A stretch of 5,594 nt of DNA, from contig JAHQWY010000250.1 of the NCBI GenBank assembly GCA_029856445.1, positions 1-5,594 on the forward strand, read 5' to 3'. The notes beneath the pieces were generated by a model. That model saw only the letters and a program-made list of their open reading frames with translations, ran no database searches and was not told the DNA's origin. The translations under genes and the position numbers were made by a program. Source of the stretch: Promethearchaeia archaeon (GTDB lineage Archaea; Asgardarchaeota; Lokiarchaeia; Sigyniarchaeales; SOKP01). This document shows, in pieces, positions 4,665 to 5,594 of the stretch. The stretch's first letter is position 1. Each line of letters opens with the position of its first letter.

Positions 4665-5594
4665 ATGACCAAGAAACCAGATAAAGTAAAATTTTTGGAA
4701 GATTTTAATAATGCCATAGATCACTTTGTTGATCACTCATATCCAAGAATTATGACTATTTCCCATAATGATGCTGATGGCATTAGTAGTCTACATATTA
4801 TCCAGAATTTATTATATCAACTAAAAATAGATTATGATTACTTTATTTATAATAGATCCGTTTCTTGGGAAAATTATTTAGAAGGAATTCTATCTAAAAG
4901 ACAAAGTGAAAAAACTGCTTTTATTTTTACTGATCTAGGTTCTAATTTGGCAGAATTAAACCCTATTATAAGAAATAGAAAAGAGCACTTTTATATTCTT
5001 GATCATCATGAAGTAGAGGATGATATTAAATTTGATGATATGCCCGAAAACTTATTCTTTGTTAATCCCACAATTCATGGCTTTGATGGTCTTGATCATA
5101 TTTCTGGAGCAACTCTCACTTATATGTTTGCTAAACAAATAAAACCTTCAATAATTAAACAAGGATGGCTTGCAATAATAGGAATAGCTGGAGATTCTTT
5201 AAAATCAATGGATAAACTTCAATCGTTTAATCGAGAAGTATACGAAGAATTAATAAATGAAGAGCTTGTTGAGGATCAAGAAGGGCTTACACTTTTTGGA
5301 AGTATGCATGATTCCGTTAAAAATGGTTTAAGGTACAGTATATTACCTTTCATCAATGGAATTGGGGGAGAATCTGATAATAAAATTAAATCTTTGCTGA
5401 ATTCAATACAAATAGATCCTTCAACGAAAGTTACCGATCTCAAAAAAGAGGAGATTCATAAGATTCAACAAAAAATGAATATAGAAAGCTACGGTCATTA
5501 TGCTTTACTGCCACACAAGGCAGGCTTACTAAAATTTGCTTTTGAACATGCACTATTATTGAACATTTTATGTTTTAAAAACATCAGTGCCGCT
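4665..5594 (+). CDS. DHH-family phosphoesterase, archaeal RecJ/Cdc45-like (310 N-terminal residues; 3' end outside window)
   Basis: DHH phosphoesterases are metal-dependent (Mn2+/Mg2+) hydrolases. The archaeal RecJ-like branch includes single-strand nucleases and the GINS-associated Cdc45 relatives of the replication machinery. The visible protein has motif I, SHNDADGISS (33-42), with the metal-binding His34, Asp36 and Asp38. Motif II is FTDLGS with Asp90, motif III is LDHHE with Asp113-His114-His115, and a further family segment reads DHISGATLTYMFA (144-156). Asp177 in GIAGDS is also in a position typical of the DHH domain. All expected catalytic residues visible in the DHH domain are present, so it is probably active and not a degenerate scaffold. 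The DHHA1 substrate-binding domain would follow beyond the right edge; archaeal members are often about 450-500 residues. ATG 4665 is the first start after the TATA box and precedes motif I by about 30 residues, a normal distance. DNA exonuclease, oligoribonuclease or cyclic-dinucleotide hydrolase activity cannot be told apart from this part alone. Confidence 0.92.
   Translation, partial: MTKKPDKVKFLEDFNNAIDHFVDHSYPRIMTISHNDADGISSLHIIQNLLYQLKIDYDYFIYNRSVSWENYLEGILSKRQSEKTAFIFTDLGSNLAELNPIIRNRKEHFYILDHHEVEDDIKFDDMPENLFFVNPTIHGFDGLDHISGATLTYMFAKQIKPSIIKQGWLAIIGIAGDSLKSMDKLQSFNREVYEELINEELVEDQEGLTLFGSMHDSVKNGLRYSILPFINGIGGESDNKIKSLLNSIQIDPSTKVTDLKKEEIHKIQQKMNIESYGHYALLPHKAGLLKFAFEHALLLNILCFKNISAA

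Overview
The window is AT-rich DNA (coding and non-coding) from an archaeon. The firm evidence is a complete archaeal/eukaryotic-type initiation factor 2 gamma subunit, TATA-box-like promoters placed about 20-40 nt before start codons, the lack of Shine-Dalgarno sequences, and an archaeal RecJ/Cdc45-type DHH protein. The Ile/Asn/Lys/Tyr-rich composition, the large surface proteins anchored by N- and C-terminal helices, and the small zinc-ribbon protein suggest an Asgard-type (Lokiarchaeia-like) genome. That placement is an inference, not something shown by the sequence.

Layout: (1) positions 1-279, minus strand: the first 93 codons of an exported or membrane-anchored protein that runs off the left edge. 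(2) 280-382: a short divergent promoter region. (3) 383-601, plus: a 72-residue four-cysteine zinc-ribbon protein, followed by T-tracts. (4) 728-2296, plus: aIF2 gamma carrying an N-terminal RadA-like helix-hairpin-helix domain of about 63 residues joined by a polar linker. (5) 2336-2662 and 2666-4366, minus: a two-gene unit convergent with aIF2 gamma. It comprises a 566-residue surface protein with two terminal membrane helices and a small unrecognised protein directly downstream in the same reading frame. (6) 4367-4664: a divergent non-coding region. (7) 4665-5594, plus: the first 310 codons of a DHH-family phosphoesterase that runs off the right edge.

The genes do not form one pathway. Two are informational (translation initiation; nucleic-acid phosphoesterase, probably DNA replication or repair). 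Two are cell-envelope proteins. Two are small proteins of unknown job. The most unusual point is the fusion of a DNA/RNA-binding-type HhH module to the GTPase subunit of the initiator-tRNA-carrying factor. I saw no tRNA, rRNA, CRISPR array, insertion sequence or defence system.
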